Below, in pieces: positions 31,804 to 40,028 of a stretch of DNA of 40,920 nt. Source of the stretch: Candidatus Andersenbacteria bacterium RIFCSPHIGHO2_12_FULL_45_11b (lineage in GTDB: Bacteria > Patescibacteriota > Andersenbacteria > UBA10190); the NCBI GenBank assembly GCA_001817115.1, contig MHHS01000051.1:1-40920 (forward strand). Direction: 5' to 3'. The notes beneath the pieces were generated by a model. That model made no database searches. It was not told the origin of the DNA and worked only from the letters and a program-made list of their open reading frames with translations. The stretch's first letter is position 1. Each line of letters starts with the position of its first letter. The position numbers were made by a program, and so were the translations under genes.

Positions 31804-32343
31804 TCAAATTTTCTCCTCCGCAAGGAGCAGCGCTAAGACCGTATCAATCACGTGCAGTTCCCCGCTCTTAGCCATAGCGAGAGCTTCTCGAAATGGCTTC
31901 TCGATTATTTCTATATCTTCAGTGTCGTCTAAATGTTGATCCGATGTTTTTTTGGCATTTTTTGCAAGATAGAGATGAATATTTCCACCGACTGTTTTAC
32001 CTGCGCTTTTTATAAAATATCCGAGCTTGCTCCAATTGTCTGATTCATACCCCGTTTCTTCTTTAAGTTCCCGCTTCGCAGCTTCCAGGGGATCTTCACC
32101 GTCTTCCATATACCCCGCCGGGAGCTCGATTATAATTTGCGAGATGCCATGCTTGTATTGGCGTACCAGAGGAACAATGCCGCTTGGCGTTATAGCAAGA
32201 ATCATAACGATATCATTCCACACGCCAAGATAGTACTCATCGAGAATTTTCCCGGGCCGCACTTCGACCATATCCTTGCGCACGCTATACCACTTATTTT
32301 GCAATACCCATTCTGATTTTATTAATTTCCACGGCTTGATCAT
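31804..32343 (-). CDS. NUDIX hydrolase, ADP-ribose pyrophosphatase type
   Basis: The 179-residue protein has the layout of NudF-like enzymes. An N-terminal dimerisation part carries YYLGVWNDIVMILA, then RQYKHG, ELPAGYMEDGED and the Nudix box helix RELKEETGY (about 90-98). It probably hydrolyses ADP-ribose or related sugar nucleotides. Its ATG overlaps the murI stop (ATGA), so it is the last gene of the rfbB-murI-nudix unit. Confidence 0.88.
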   Translation of the reverse strand: MIKPWKLIKSEWVLQNKWYSVRKDMVEVRPGKILDEYYLGVWNDIVMILAITPSGIVPLVRQYKHGISQIIIELPAGYMEDGEDPLEAAKRELKEETGYESDNWSKLGYFIKSAGKTVGGNIHLYLAKNAKKTSDQHLDDTEDIEIIEKPFREALAMAKSGELHVIDTVLALLLAEEKI

Positions 32344-33212
32344 AGTGCTGTAAATACTACCTCTTCTTGCATAAGCGAGGAACTTTTTGCGGAAACATCT
32401 TGCTGATTTCCAGTAGTAAAATATTGGCAGCCTGTTTTCTTGTTTAGTTTTTTCTCTATCTCTGGATGTCGATCAAGATAGCTTTCCAGGCTTTGCGCAA
32501 CGATTTCCGGCTGGCGGATAAGAATAGTGCGCTTTGGAAGTAGCCTTTGGATTGTATCGGCGACGAATTCATAATGGGTGCAGGCGAGGAGTATTGCATC
32601 AACAAAACCTCCCCTAGCCCCTCCTTCGTAAGGAGGGGAAGCGTCGTCTCCTGCCCTTACTAAGGGGAGGCTGGGAGGGGTGGATCGTGTACACAAAGTT
32701 TTTATGCAAACTTTTACCTCTTCCACAACTCGCTCATCATCCGCGCCATATTGTTCGATTATACCGGCAAGATTATTGCATGGCTGCTGAATAATTTTAA
32801 TTTCCGGATTTAGCTTATGAATTTCTTTTTCATATGCCCCCGTACTGACTGTATGCTGCGTGGCAAGAATGCCGATTGTTTCGAAATGATGACCAGATAC
32901 TGCTTCTGCAGTTGGAACGATAATGCCTAAGATTTTTTTAGCCGGATGCGTTATAGACATCCATTCCTGTTGCAGACGGCGAAGCGCGCTTGCGGATGCC
33001 GTATTGCACCCGAGAATTACAAGATTGCAGCCTTTTTGAAACAGCTGTTCTACTCCTTGCTTTGTGAGCTCAAAGATTTCTTCATCAGGCTTTGGACCAT
33101 ACGGCGCATGGGCATTATCGCCAAGATACGCATACGAATAATCTGGGAGACGACTGCGCAATGCGCGCAGGATCGCTAATCCTCCGTATCCGGAATCAAA
33201 AACGCCAATCAT
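32340..33212 (-). CDS. murI: Glutamate racemase with an in-frame repeat insertion
   Basis: This enzyme makes D-glutamate for peptidoglycan. It has DSGYGGLAIL (6-15), the catalytic GCNTAS (Cys69) and LACTHYE (Cys211). The 290-residue length exceeds the usual 255-270 because residues of about 176-203 (STPPSLPLVRAG...GGARGGF) are encoded by a GC-rich palindromic repeat at about 32604-32687. The repeat lies just before the second catalytic Cys, in a surface segment, and keeps the frame. ATG 33212 overlaps the rfbB stop; the upstream frame to 33257 lies inside rfbB. Confidence 0.93.
   Translation of the reverse strand: MIGVFDSGYGGLAILRALRSRLPDYSYAYLGDNAHAPYGPKPDEEIFELTKQGVEQLFQKGCNLVILGCNTASASALRRLQQEWMSITHPAKKILGIIVPTAEAVSGHHFETIGILATQHTVSTGAYEKEIHKLNPEIKIIQQPCNNLAGIIEQYGADDERVVEEVKVCIKTLCTRSTPPSLPLVRAGDDASPPYEGGARGGFVDAILLACTHYEFVADTIQRLLPKRTILIRQPEIVAQSLESYLDRHPEIEKKLNKKTGCQYFTTGNQQDVSAKSSSLMQEEVVFTAL
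32604..32687. repeat. Palindromic repeat element inside murI
   Basis: It contains the perfect hairpin CCCCTCCTT-cgt-AAGGAGGGG, a second CCCTT-act-AAGGG hairpin, and outer CCTCCCC / GGGGAGG arms. It is far more GC-rich than the gene around it. Related C/G-run hairpins occur at 34244-34282. Confidence 0.75.
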
Positions 33213-34201
33213 TTTGTGTAAATACTTTCTGCCCTTTCTTTTAATGGACGCCACCACGATTCATGATTCTGATACCACGCCACTGTTTCCTTCAGCCATT
33301 CTTCAAAACTGTGTTCCGGCTGCCAGCCTAATTCATTGTGAATCTTCGTCCAGTCAACGGCATAACGCCTATCATGCCCCGGGCGGTCGGCAACGTAAGC
33401 TATTTTATCTTCAGATACTCCCATAATTTCTAATACTTTCAGCGCAATATCTTTATTTGATACGTCGCTCGTCATACCGCCCACCAAATACGTCTCGCCG
33501 TTTTTGCCCTTGCTTAGTACCGCATCAATTGCCCGGCAGTGGTCTAGTACATACAGCCAGTCGCGCACATATAGGCCATCACCGTATATTTTTACAGTGC
33601 CCCCGTCGATAATATCCGTAATCATGCGCGGGATGAATTTTTCCGGATGCTGATATGGTCCGAAATTGTTAGAGCAATTCGTAATCGTTATCGGCAACCC
33701 ATATGTTTCGTGATATGCGCGCACGATATGGTCAGACCCTGCTTTTGATGCAGAATATGGGCTTCGCGGCGCATATGGAGTAGTTTCAGAAAATGCGTCA
33801 TCGGTTCCTAATTCTAAATGACCGAATACTTCATCTGTTGATATGTGATGAAAATGTTTATTATATTTTTTCGCCGCTTCAAGAAGCGTAAACGTACCTT
33901 TAATATTAGTCTCTATAAATATTCCTGGATCCAAGATAGCACGATCATTATGCGATTCTGCCGCAAAATGAACGATTTTATCTGCTTTTTCCACCAAATC
34001 GCCTACAAGATCTGCGTCTAAAATATTCCCCTGAATGAACGAGTAACGAGAACTCTGTTCTACGTCTTTTAAGCTCGCCAAATTGCCCGCATACGTGAGC
34101 GCATCCAGGTTAATAATGTCGTCTTCCGGATACTTTTCGAGCCAGTAACGGATAAAGTTAGATCCGATAAACCCCGCGCCGCCAGTAACAAGTAATGTCA
34201 T
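33209..34201 (-). CDS. rfbB: dTDP-glucose 4,6-dehydratase
   Basis: The 330-residue NAD-dependent extended SDR makes dTDP-4-keto-6-deoxyglucose for rhamnose and other deoxysugars. It has GGAGFIGSNFI (about 7-17), HFAAESHNDRA, STDEVFG with the Thr-Asp-Glu acid/base set, and YSASKAGSD with Tyr/Lys. The length is typical. ATG 34201 is chosen. No rfbA, C or D is in the window. It overlaps murI by ATGA. Confidence 0.94.
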   Translation of the reverse strand: MTLLVTGGAGFIGSNFIRYWLEKYPEDDIINLDALTYAGNLASLKDVEQSSRYSFIQGNILDADLVGDLVEKADKIVHFAAESHNDRAILDPGIFIETNIKGTFTLLEAAKKYNKHFHHISTDEVFGHLELGTDDAFSETTPYAPRSPYSASKAGSDHIVRAYHETYGLPITITNCSNNFGPYQHPEKFIPRMITDIIDGGTVKIYGDGLYVRDWLYVLDHCRAIDAVLSKGKNGETYLVGGMTSDVSNKDIALKVLEIMGVSEDKIAYVADRPGHDRRYAVDWTKIHNELGWQPEHSFEEWLKETVAWYQNHESWWRPLKERAESIYTK

Positions 34202-34243
34202 GATTTTTAGTATATAGCCCCCCACTCTTTACGCAACCAACAC

Positions 34244-34282
34244 ACCCCTCACCCTAACCCTCTCCCCGTCAGGGGAGAGGGG
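34244..34282. repeat. Dispersed palindromic repeat
   Basis: ACCCCTCACCCTAACC leads into CCTCTCCCC-gtca-GGGGAGAGG in the 89-bp gap between metG and rfbB. It is of the same C/G-run kind as the insertion in murI. It could also act as a weak terminator for metG. Confidence 0.6.
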
Positions 34283-34290
34283 AAACAGCT

Positions 34291-35724
34291 CTAATCCTTT
34301 CGCGCGAATAGGGGCTGGGATGGTTTTTTGATTGGCTGAGCAACTACGAGCTCACGAATACTTTGAGATGTATCTGGCAACAACGCATGAAGCGCCTTGC
34401 CTATAGCAGCAATTCCCTGTACCACTTCCGTGAGGACGCGCGCAATATCTTCCGTCTTTCCTTCTTTTGCCAGCTCCCACGGTTTTGCAGAATCGATGAC
34501 GTCATCTAAATGCGCAATAAAAATCCATACTTCCGCAAGCGCTTTATCGAATGAAAATTTCTCGATATATCCGCCAACTTTTTTAATCATTTCTTGGCCT
34601 TGTTGAGATATTTCTTCCGGATTTTCGATAACCACTTGGTACTTCTCAACCATTGCCAGAGTACGCGACACGAGGTTGCCTAATCCGTTCGCCAACTCCC
34701 CATTGTATCTCTGCCGTAATCGATCAAATGAGAAATCCCCGTCGCTCCCAAATGGGATTTCTCGGAGCACATAATAGCGCAACACGTCTTTGGAATACTG
34801 CTGCACAAGCTGCATGGGATCAATTGCATTGCCCAAGCTTTTTGATATTTTCTCTCCATTAACTGTAAAGAATCCGTGAGCAAATATTGTGTTCGGCAAA
34901 TCCAGACCGGCAGATAAAAGCATCGCGGGCCAAATAGCACAGTGAAATTTTATGATATCTTTTCCAATCAAGTGAACATCAACTGGCCACCATTTTTCAT
35001 ACCCATTATTCGGGTATCCTGTAACGGTGAGGTAGTTTATAAGTGCATCAAACCATACATATACGGCATGTTCTTCATCTTTTGGAAAACGAATCCCCCA
35101 CGCTTGAGATTGGCGAGAAATAGAAATATCTTCCATTTCATCGGTAATATATGACAGCATTTTATTGCGCGCGGACGTAGGCTGTACTGCGTTTGGAAAA
35201 TCTTCATACCACTTCAAAAGATGATCACGATAGTTGCTCAACTTAAAAAAGTAGTTCTTCTCCTTGATTATGTTCGGCTCTGTTTTATGAGTAGGACACT
35301 TGCCTTCTATGAGATCCTTCTCGGCCTTAAACTCTTCGCATCCAACACAGTAATAGCCTGTATAATCTCCTAAGTAAATATCGCCCTTTGCTTGCATAGC
35401 TGCAATCATGGCCTGAACTGCGCTTTTATGCTCTTCTGACGTGGTTCGAAAAAATGTATCGTATGTGATATCCATGTCATCAAAGGCTTTTTTCCACGTG
35501 TCGGCCATAGCATCCACATACTGTTGCACCGGCATATGCTGTTTTTCTGCCGCCTCTACGTTCTTCTGGGAATTTTCATCAACTCCCGTCGACAATAGCA
35601 CATCTCTCCCCTGTGCCCGATAGTGGCGCGCAAGTACGTCTGCTGCAATACCGGTATACATGTGCCCGATGTGCGGCGATGCGTTTACGTAATAAATTGG
35701 GGTGGTAAGAAAGTATTTTGCCAT
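34291..35724 (-). CDS. metG: Methionyl-tRNA synthetase (short form)
   Basis: The 477-residue class I enzyme has PIYYVNASPHIGHMYTG (HIGH), a zinc-binding knuckle CVGCEEF followed by a CPTH segment, and KISKSLGN (KMSKS). The C-terminal tRNA-binding domain of many MetRS is absent, as is common in compact genomes. It is the housekeeping copy by its intact motifs. It lies 12 bases downstream of the methyltransferase gene's end on the same strand. Confidence 0.97.
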   Translation of the reverse strand: MAKYFLTTPIYYVNASPHIGHMYTGIAADVLARHYRAQGRDVLLSTGVDENSQKNVEAAEKQHMPVQQYVDAMADTWKKAFDDMDITYDTFFRTTSEEHKSAVQAMIAAMQAKGDIYLGDYTGYYCVGCEEFKAEKDLIEGKCPTHKTEPNIIKEKNYFFKLSNYRDHLLKWYEDFPNAVQPTSARNKMLSYITDEMEDISISRQSQAWGIRFPKDEEHAVYVWFDALINYLTVTGYPNNGYEKWWPVDVHLIGKDIIKFHCAIWPAMLLSAGLDLPNTIFAHGFFTVNGEKISKSLGNAIDPMQLVQQYSKDVLRYYVLREIPFGSDGDFSFDRLRQRYNGELANGLGNLVSRTLAMVEKYQVVIENPEEISQQGQEMIKKVGGYIEKFSFDKALAEVWIFIAHLDDVIDSAKPWELAKEGKTEDIARVLTEVVQGIAAIGKALHALLPDTSQSIRELVVAQPIKKPSQPLFARKD

Positions 35725-35736
35725 ACTGCACCCACT

Positions 35737-36261
35737 CTAGCGGATATCTTTAACGGTGTACATATACAGCGGAGCGCACTTCTTTGCTCTAAAAATCATT
35801 CTTGGAGGCACATCTTGCATAGGAAATGCATAAGAAAAGATTATGGTCGCGTCTTGAACAGGTTGCTTTGCAATATATTCCCGTATTTTTTGCATATGCT
35901 TTGGCATGAGAAATGCGAATATGTATGTGGTATCTGGCGGAATGGGCAGTTTAAAAAAGTTGCCATAATGCACCTGTGTTTTTTTATCTCGCATAGTACG
36001 CATCCACGCAATACACCACATAATTGGCGATAATTCATACCCAATCGTCTTTGCTCCCCTTTTTGCCGCCTCGTGCATAATTTTTCCATCCCCGCAGCCT
36101 AAATCAACGAGTACGTCTTTTTCGGATATGCCGACAGCATCAAATGCTTTTTTTACCACGGCGATTCTGGTAGGCGCCCACGGAGCACCGATGATTCCGG
36201 CGTACGCAGTCGGCAACAACAACCCCGATCCGATCAGCGTCGCTAGCAACAATACATCCAT
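35737..36261 (-). CDS. Membrane-anchored small SAM-dependent methyltransferase
   Basis: The 174-residue protein begins with a hydrophobic segment (about 3-24, LLLATLIGSGLLLPTAYAG) and continues with motif I VLVDLGCGDGKIM (about 50-62) and IGYELSP. The C-terminal part is short. This type of small anchored methyltransferase is common in reduced genomes; the substrate is unknown. Its ATG comes directly after the Hsp20 stop codon (TAAATG). Confidence 0.75.
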   Translation of the reverse strand: MDVLLLATLIGSGLLLPTAYAGIIGAPWAPTRIAVVKKAFDAVGISEKDVLVDLGCGDGKIMHEAAKRGAKTIGYELSPIMWCIAWMRTMRDKKTQVHYGNFFKLPIPPDTTYIFAFLMPKHMQKIREYIAKQPVQDATIIFSYAFPMQDVPPRMIFRAKKCAPLYMYTVKDIR

Positions 36262-36822
36262 TTATGCGTCTTTTACTTTGAGTTTGCGGGTGACTGCGAT
36301 ATTTGCTTTTGGAATACGAATTGTCAGTACTCCGTTTTTCATTTTTGCTTCTGCATTGTCCGCATCAATTTCCACGGGCAAAATAATAGATCGGGAAAAT
36401 GTGCCCCAATAGCATTCCTGGTAGAAATAATCCTGTTCTCGCACATCATATACGCGCTTTCTCTCTCCGCGAATCGTCACCATGTCGTTGGTAATAGATA
36501 CGTCTAAATCGTCGGGCGAAACACCGGCAACGGTGCTTTGGATAATAACATTCGCATCATCCTGAAATACATCAACGGTAAGCTGACCTTCTTGATCTTC
36601 GTCGGCCATCAGCGCATTGTCGTCTGCATACTCTTCTTCCATTTCTGGCTCTGGTTCAGATAGCACAGTTTCAACTTCGCGCGATAAAAAATCGGATCCG
36701 CTTGCTTGAGTATCATGAATAGGAATTTCCTGGTCTTCAGAATCGCCAGGACTGCGCAACACTTTTGCTCCTGTTAACCGCTCAAAAAAACTTCGTGGTT
36801 CCTGCGTCATAAGTAATTGCAT
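36262..36822 (-). CDS. Hsp20 family small heat-shock protein
   Basis: The 186-residue protein has a long acidic N-terminal arm (about 1-85, many Glu/Asp) and an alpha-crystallin domain (about 88-182) with GVSPDDLDVSI, the YFYQECYWGTFSRSIILP strand and KNGVLTIRIPK. It is an ATP-independent chaperone. The acidic arm is longer than usual. Confidence 0.92.
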   Translation of the reverse strand: MQLLMTQEPRSFFERLTGAKVLRSPGDSEDQEIPIHDTQASGSDFLSREVETVLSEPEPEMEEEYADDNALMADEDQEGQLTVDVFQDDANVIIQSTVAGVSPDDLDVSITNDMVTIRGERKRVYDVREQDYFYQECYWGTFSRSIILPVEIDADNAEAKMKNGVLTIRIPKANIAVTRKLKVKDA

Positions 36823-36855
36823 GTACTATAGCACAATGATTGCGATATGTCGTTA

Positions 36856-39405
36856 TTATTTTAATAATCCTCTGCTCATATCGATATCTTGCAGCTGCTG
36901 CTGAAGCCTTGCGAGCTCGTTTTGTTTCTCCTGCACCTTTTCTTCCGGCGCCCTGCCGCGCATACTCTCGATAATCTGCTGCGTTGCTTGTATTTTTGCT
37001 GTAATGGTTTGCGCTCGAGTATTGAGCCTGTCTCGCCCTTTTTTCAACGCTTCTTCTGTAATTTCTGCTGCATACAACATAATAACTCCTCCTGTGGATA
37101 GCGGGTACGAGCGCATGCGACCGCCCGCTTCAGCAACAATATGCACTCGCGCTAACGCCTCTAGCGTTTCCGGCATTGGGAGAGACGCATCGGAATATAT
37201 TTCTACGACGCTGCCCATAGGAATTCCGAATACTATGCGCGCGGAACGAACCGCAGTAACTACTGATTGAAATACGCGCATCGTGTCTATTGCTTCTTGC
37301 GATACGGCATATTCCGCAAATTCCCATGGAGATGTGATGAGTAGCTCTGAATTGCCAGCATGCTCCCATAACACTTCTGTGATATGCGGCATGAACGGAT
37401 GCAGCATTTTAATAATGTCCGCAAATACAGCGCGGGCAACTGCTGTTGATCCTTCTTTTTTTACGATTTCTAGATACCAATCTGCAAATTCATACCACAC
37501 AAAATCCTGAAGCAATCGCGCAGCTTCCCCGATCTTGTATGCCGCGAGCATGGCGCCCACTTCTTGAGAAACTTGGTATGCACGAGCGCGAATCCACATG
37601 TCTGCAGCTCCTTCCTGCCGCCTATCTTTCAGCTCATCGAGCAATCGCGCGATGTTCCACAGCTTATTTGCGAAATTTTGCGCAGCCCGTATAGCTTCCG
37701 GATCGAATTTCATCTGCTGCATGTCAAAGCTCATCTGATGCATCAGTCCGAATCTGGTTGCGTCGGCCCCATGAGCTTCAATTAATTCAATCGGATCAAT
37801 ACCAGTGCCCAGCGACTTGCTCATACGCTGTCCGTTTTTTGCAAGAACTACAGGATGAATAAGCACGTCGCGAAATGGAATGTCGTGCACCAGTTCCAAG
37901 CCGGAAAAAATCATGCGCGCTACCCATAGGTACAAAATTTCTCTTGCAGTTACCAGTACGCTCGTCGGATAATAGTTGCGCAAATCATCTGTGGCATCCG
38001 GCCAACCAAGCGTCGCAAATGGCCATAAAGAAGAAGAAAACCAAGTATCGAGCGTATCAGGATCTTGCTCATAATCGCCTTCTGGCTTCTCACTCGACAC
38101 TACAAAATTGCCGTCTTCTTGATCAGTGCCATGCGTTCCTTTTTTCCACCACACTGGCAGACGATGCCCCAGCCAAATTTGCCGATTAATATTCCAATCA
38201 TGCACATGCTCCATCCAATCAATAAAATGACTCTTCCATCGAGGCGGTATAAATCGAATTTGATCATTTTCTGCCGCTGCAATCGCCTCTTCTTTGAGCT
38301 TGCTCATATCCACGAACCATTGGCGCATCACTTGAGGCTCAATAACTCCCTTTCCCCTATCGTTCAGCGCGACATTATGCTGGTATTTCGCATCAACAGA
38401 GATGAGCAGGCCCAAGCTCTCCAATTTTTCAGCGATTTTTGGCCGAGCAGCCGCAATATTCATTCCTGCAAATTCACCTGCAATCGGCAGCAGCTTCCCA
38501 TTAAAATCAATAATCTGCTCCATGCCAAGATTATGCCGCTCTGCAATTGCAAAATCAGTAAGATCGTGCCACGGAGTAATGGTCATAACGCCCGTTCCGA
38601 ATTTCATGTCAACGGATTCGTCTTTTATAACGGTTGCCGTAATATCGCCATTAATCCAAGGGGCGGTAAAAGTATCTCCGTGCGCATACTGGGCATATCG
38701 AGGATCGTCAGGGTGCATCACTACATATTTATCTCCAAATTTTGTCTCCGGGCGAGCCGTGCTTATTTCAAATGGGCCATACCGAAATGTATAGAGCGGG
38801 GCTTTTTCTGTTTTGTATTCAATCTCTAAATCAGAAACAGTAGTCTGTGTTTTTGGATCCCAATTTACAATACGCGCTCCGCGATAAATGTATCCTTTTT
38901 TGTAATATGATAAAAATGTCTCATTTACAGCTTGAACATATTTCGTATCCATCGTGAACCTGTTCCGTGTCCAATCGCATGAGGCTCCTAACCGCTTCAT
39001 TTGGTTGAGAATCTGCGCCCCTGTTTTTTCATACCACTTCTCCGTTTTTTCAATGAACGCTGCCCGACCAATTTCCTCTTTTGTTTTTCCTTCTGCGAAT
39101 AACTGATCAACAATTATTTTATTTGTAGGAAGTGCGGCATGGTCTGTACCAGGCATCCAAAGCGTCGGTTCGCCTTTCATGCGATGCCAGCGCACAAGAA
39201 TGTCCATAATCGTATCTTGCAAAGCATGTCCCATATGCAATACCCCAGTAATATTCGGCGGCGGAAGCATTACGACAAACGGTTTCTTGCCTTGTTTCAG
39301 CAATTCTTCGTTTGGCTGAAAGGCTCCAGAATCCTCCCACTTCTTATATACGGACTGTTCGTGATCTTTGGGGCTGTATTGAGCAGATAATGCAGGCATA
39401 CGCAT
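36856..39405 (-). CDS. valS: Valyl-tRNA synthetase
   Basis: The 849-residue class I enzyme has PPPNITGVLHMGHA (HIGH), a CP1 editing domain, RMSKSLGTG (KMSKS) and a C-terminal coiled coil (about 780-849), as in bacterial ValRS. ATG 39405 is used; the TTG at 39417 is a possible alternative. Next upstream is a divergent cysteine-rich gene. Confidence 0.97.
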   Translation of the reverse strand: MRMPALSAQYSPKDHEQSVYKKWEDSGAFQPNEELLKQGKKPFVVMLPPPNITGVLHMGHALQDTIMDILVRWHRMKGEPTLWMPGTDHAALPTNKIIVDQLFAEGKTKEEIGRAAFIEKTEKWYEKTGAQILNQMKRLGASCDWTRNRFTMDTKYVQAVNETFLSYYKKGYIYRGARIVNWDPKTQTTVSDLEIEYKTEKAPLYTFRYGPFEISTARPETKFGDKYVVMHPDDPRYAQYAHGDTFTAPWINGDITATVIKDESVDMKFGTGVMTITPWHDLTDFAIAERHNLGMEQIIDFNGKLLPIAGEFAGMNIAAARPKIAEKLESLGLLISVDAKYQHNVALNDRGKGVIEPQVMRQWFVDMSKLKEEAIAAAENDQIRFIPPRWKSHFIDWMEHVHDWNINRQIWLGHRLPVWWKKGTHGTDQEDGNFVVSSEKPEGDYEQDPDTLDTWFSSSLWPFATLGWPDATDDLRNYYPTSVLVTAREILYLWVARMIFSGLELVHDIPFRDVLIHPVVLAKNGQRMSKSLGTGIDPIELIEAHGADATRFGLMHQMSFDMQQMKFDPEAIRAAQNFANKLWNIARLLDELKDRRQEGAADMWIRARAYQVSQEVGAMLAAYKIGEAARLLQDFVWYEFADWYLEIVKKEGSTAVARAVFADIIKMLHPFMPHITEVLWEHAGNSELLITSPWEFAEYAVSQEAIDTMRVFQSVVTAVRSARIVFGIPMGSVVEIYSDASLPMPETLEALARVHIVAEAGGRMRSYPLSTGGVIMLYAAEITEEALKKGRDRLNTRAQTITAKIQATQQIIESMRGRAPEEKVQEKQNELARLQQQLQDIDMSRGLLK

Positions 39406-39459
39406 AGTATGCCCCAAAAGGCCTAAAAATCAATCTGGCGGACATAATCCCCCTGCGTT

Positions 39460-39924
39460 ATGCTGTCACAATACATGTCATACACAATCGCAATTGAATC
39501 AGTTAGCGTAGTAGGACAAGAAGCATCATCTGGAGGATTTACATGCAGCGAAGCTCACAAATCATGTATGCCAGCGTTCGTGTTCAGTGTTGCGGGCCAG
39601 GTTGGTTTTCGAAATGCGCTTGAACATTTAGTTGATTGCAGAAAAAAAGAATGCCAGGGACTTCGCAAAAAAGTGCGCGAAAGCATGCATGCAAAAATTA
39701 AGTGGCTTTTTGCCGAAAATGCCCTATTGGGATGCATGGAATGCCAATCCTTCTTGTATGGCTCCAGACAGCCAATGAACTTAGGTGAGAATAAAAACTT
39801 CGTCTTAACTGCTCATCATTTAGCAAAATGCTCGCACGATTCTTGCGCCCGCTTGCGCAGATCTGTACTCCTTACAATCCGAGATTCCGTAAGCCCTTCT
39901 GCAACCAGCAAGGATTTGATGTAA
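39460..39924 (+). CDS. Cysteine-rich uncharacterised protein
   Basis: I do not recognise this 154-residue protein. It has paired cysteines: TCSEAHKSC, CRKKEC-QGLRKK, CMEC and CSHDSC-ARLRRS. The second and last share C-x4-C-x2-LR-K/R, which looks like a repeated metal-binding unit. It has no signal peptide. It may start at 39460 or at ATG 39475. It is divergent from valS and ends just before a dispersed repeat. Confidence 0.55.
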   Translation: MLSQYMSYTIAIESVSVVGQEASSGGFTCSEAHKSCMPAFVFSVAGQVGFRNALEHLVDCRKKECQGLRKKVRESMHAKIKWLFAENALLGCMECQSFLYGSRQPMNLGENKNFVLTAHHLAKCSHDSCARLRRSVLLTIRDSVSPSATSKDLM

Positions 39925-39933
39925 GGATAAGTT

Positions 39934-40027
39934 GTCATCCCGGGCTTGACCCGGGATCCACGTCGCCGGATTCCGGCTCCCCACTTCGCCCGTTGGCTTC
40001 GCGGGGCGCAGCGGAGGCCGGAATGAC
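39934..40027. repeat. Dispersed GC-rich palindromic repeat
   Basis: GTCATCCCGGGCTTGACCCGGGAT forms a hairpin at one end, and the block ends in GGCCGGAATGAC, the inverted partner of GTCATCC. Such GTCAT...ATGAC intergenic repeats recur in many bacterial genomes. It fills the gap between the Cys-rich gene and the end of tsaD. Confidence 0.75.
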
Positions 40028-40028
40028 A

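Noticed and set aside
38065-38829. 254-residue plus-strand frame inside valS
   Set aside because: It is entirely antisense to conserved ValRS sequence, with no start signal.
39934-40027. GC-rich block as a tRNA or structured RNA gene
   Set aside because: No acceptor/T-loop pattern; it matches the GTCAT...ATGAC class of intergenic repeats.
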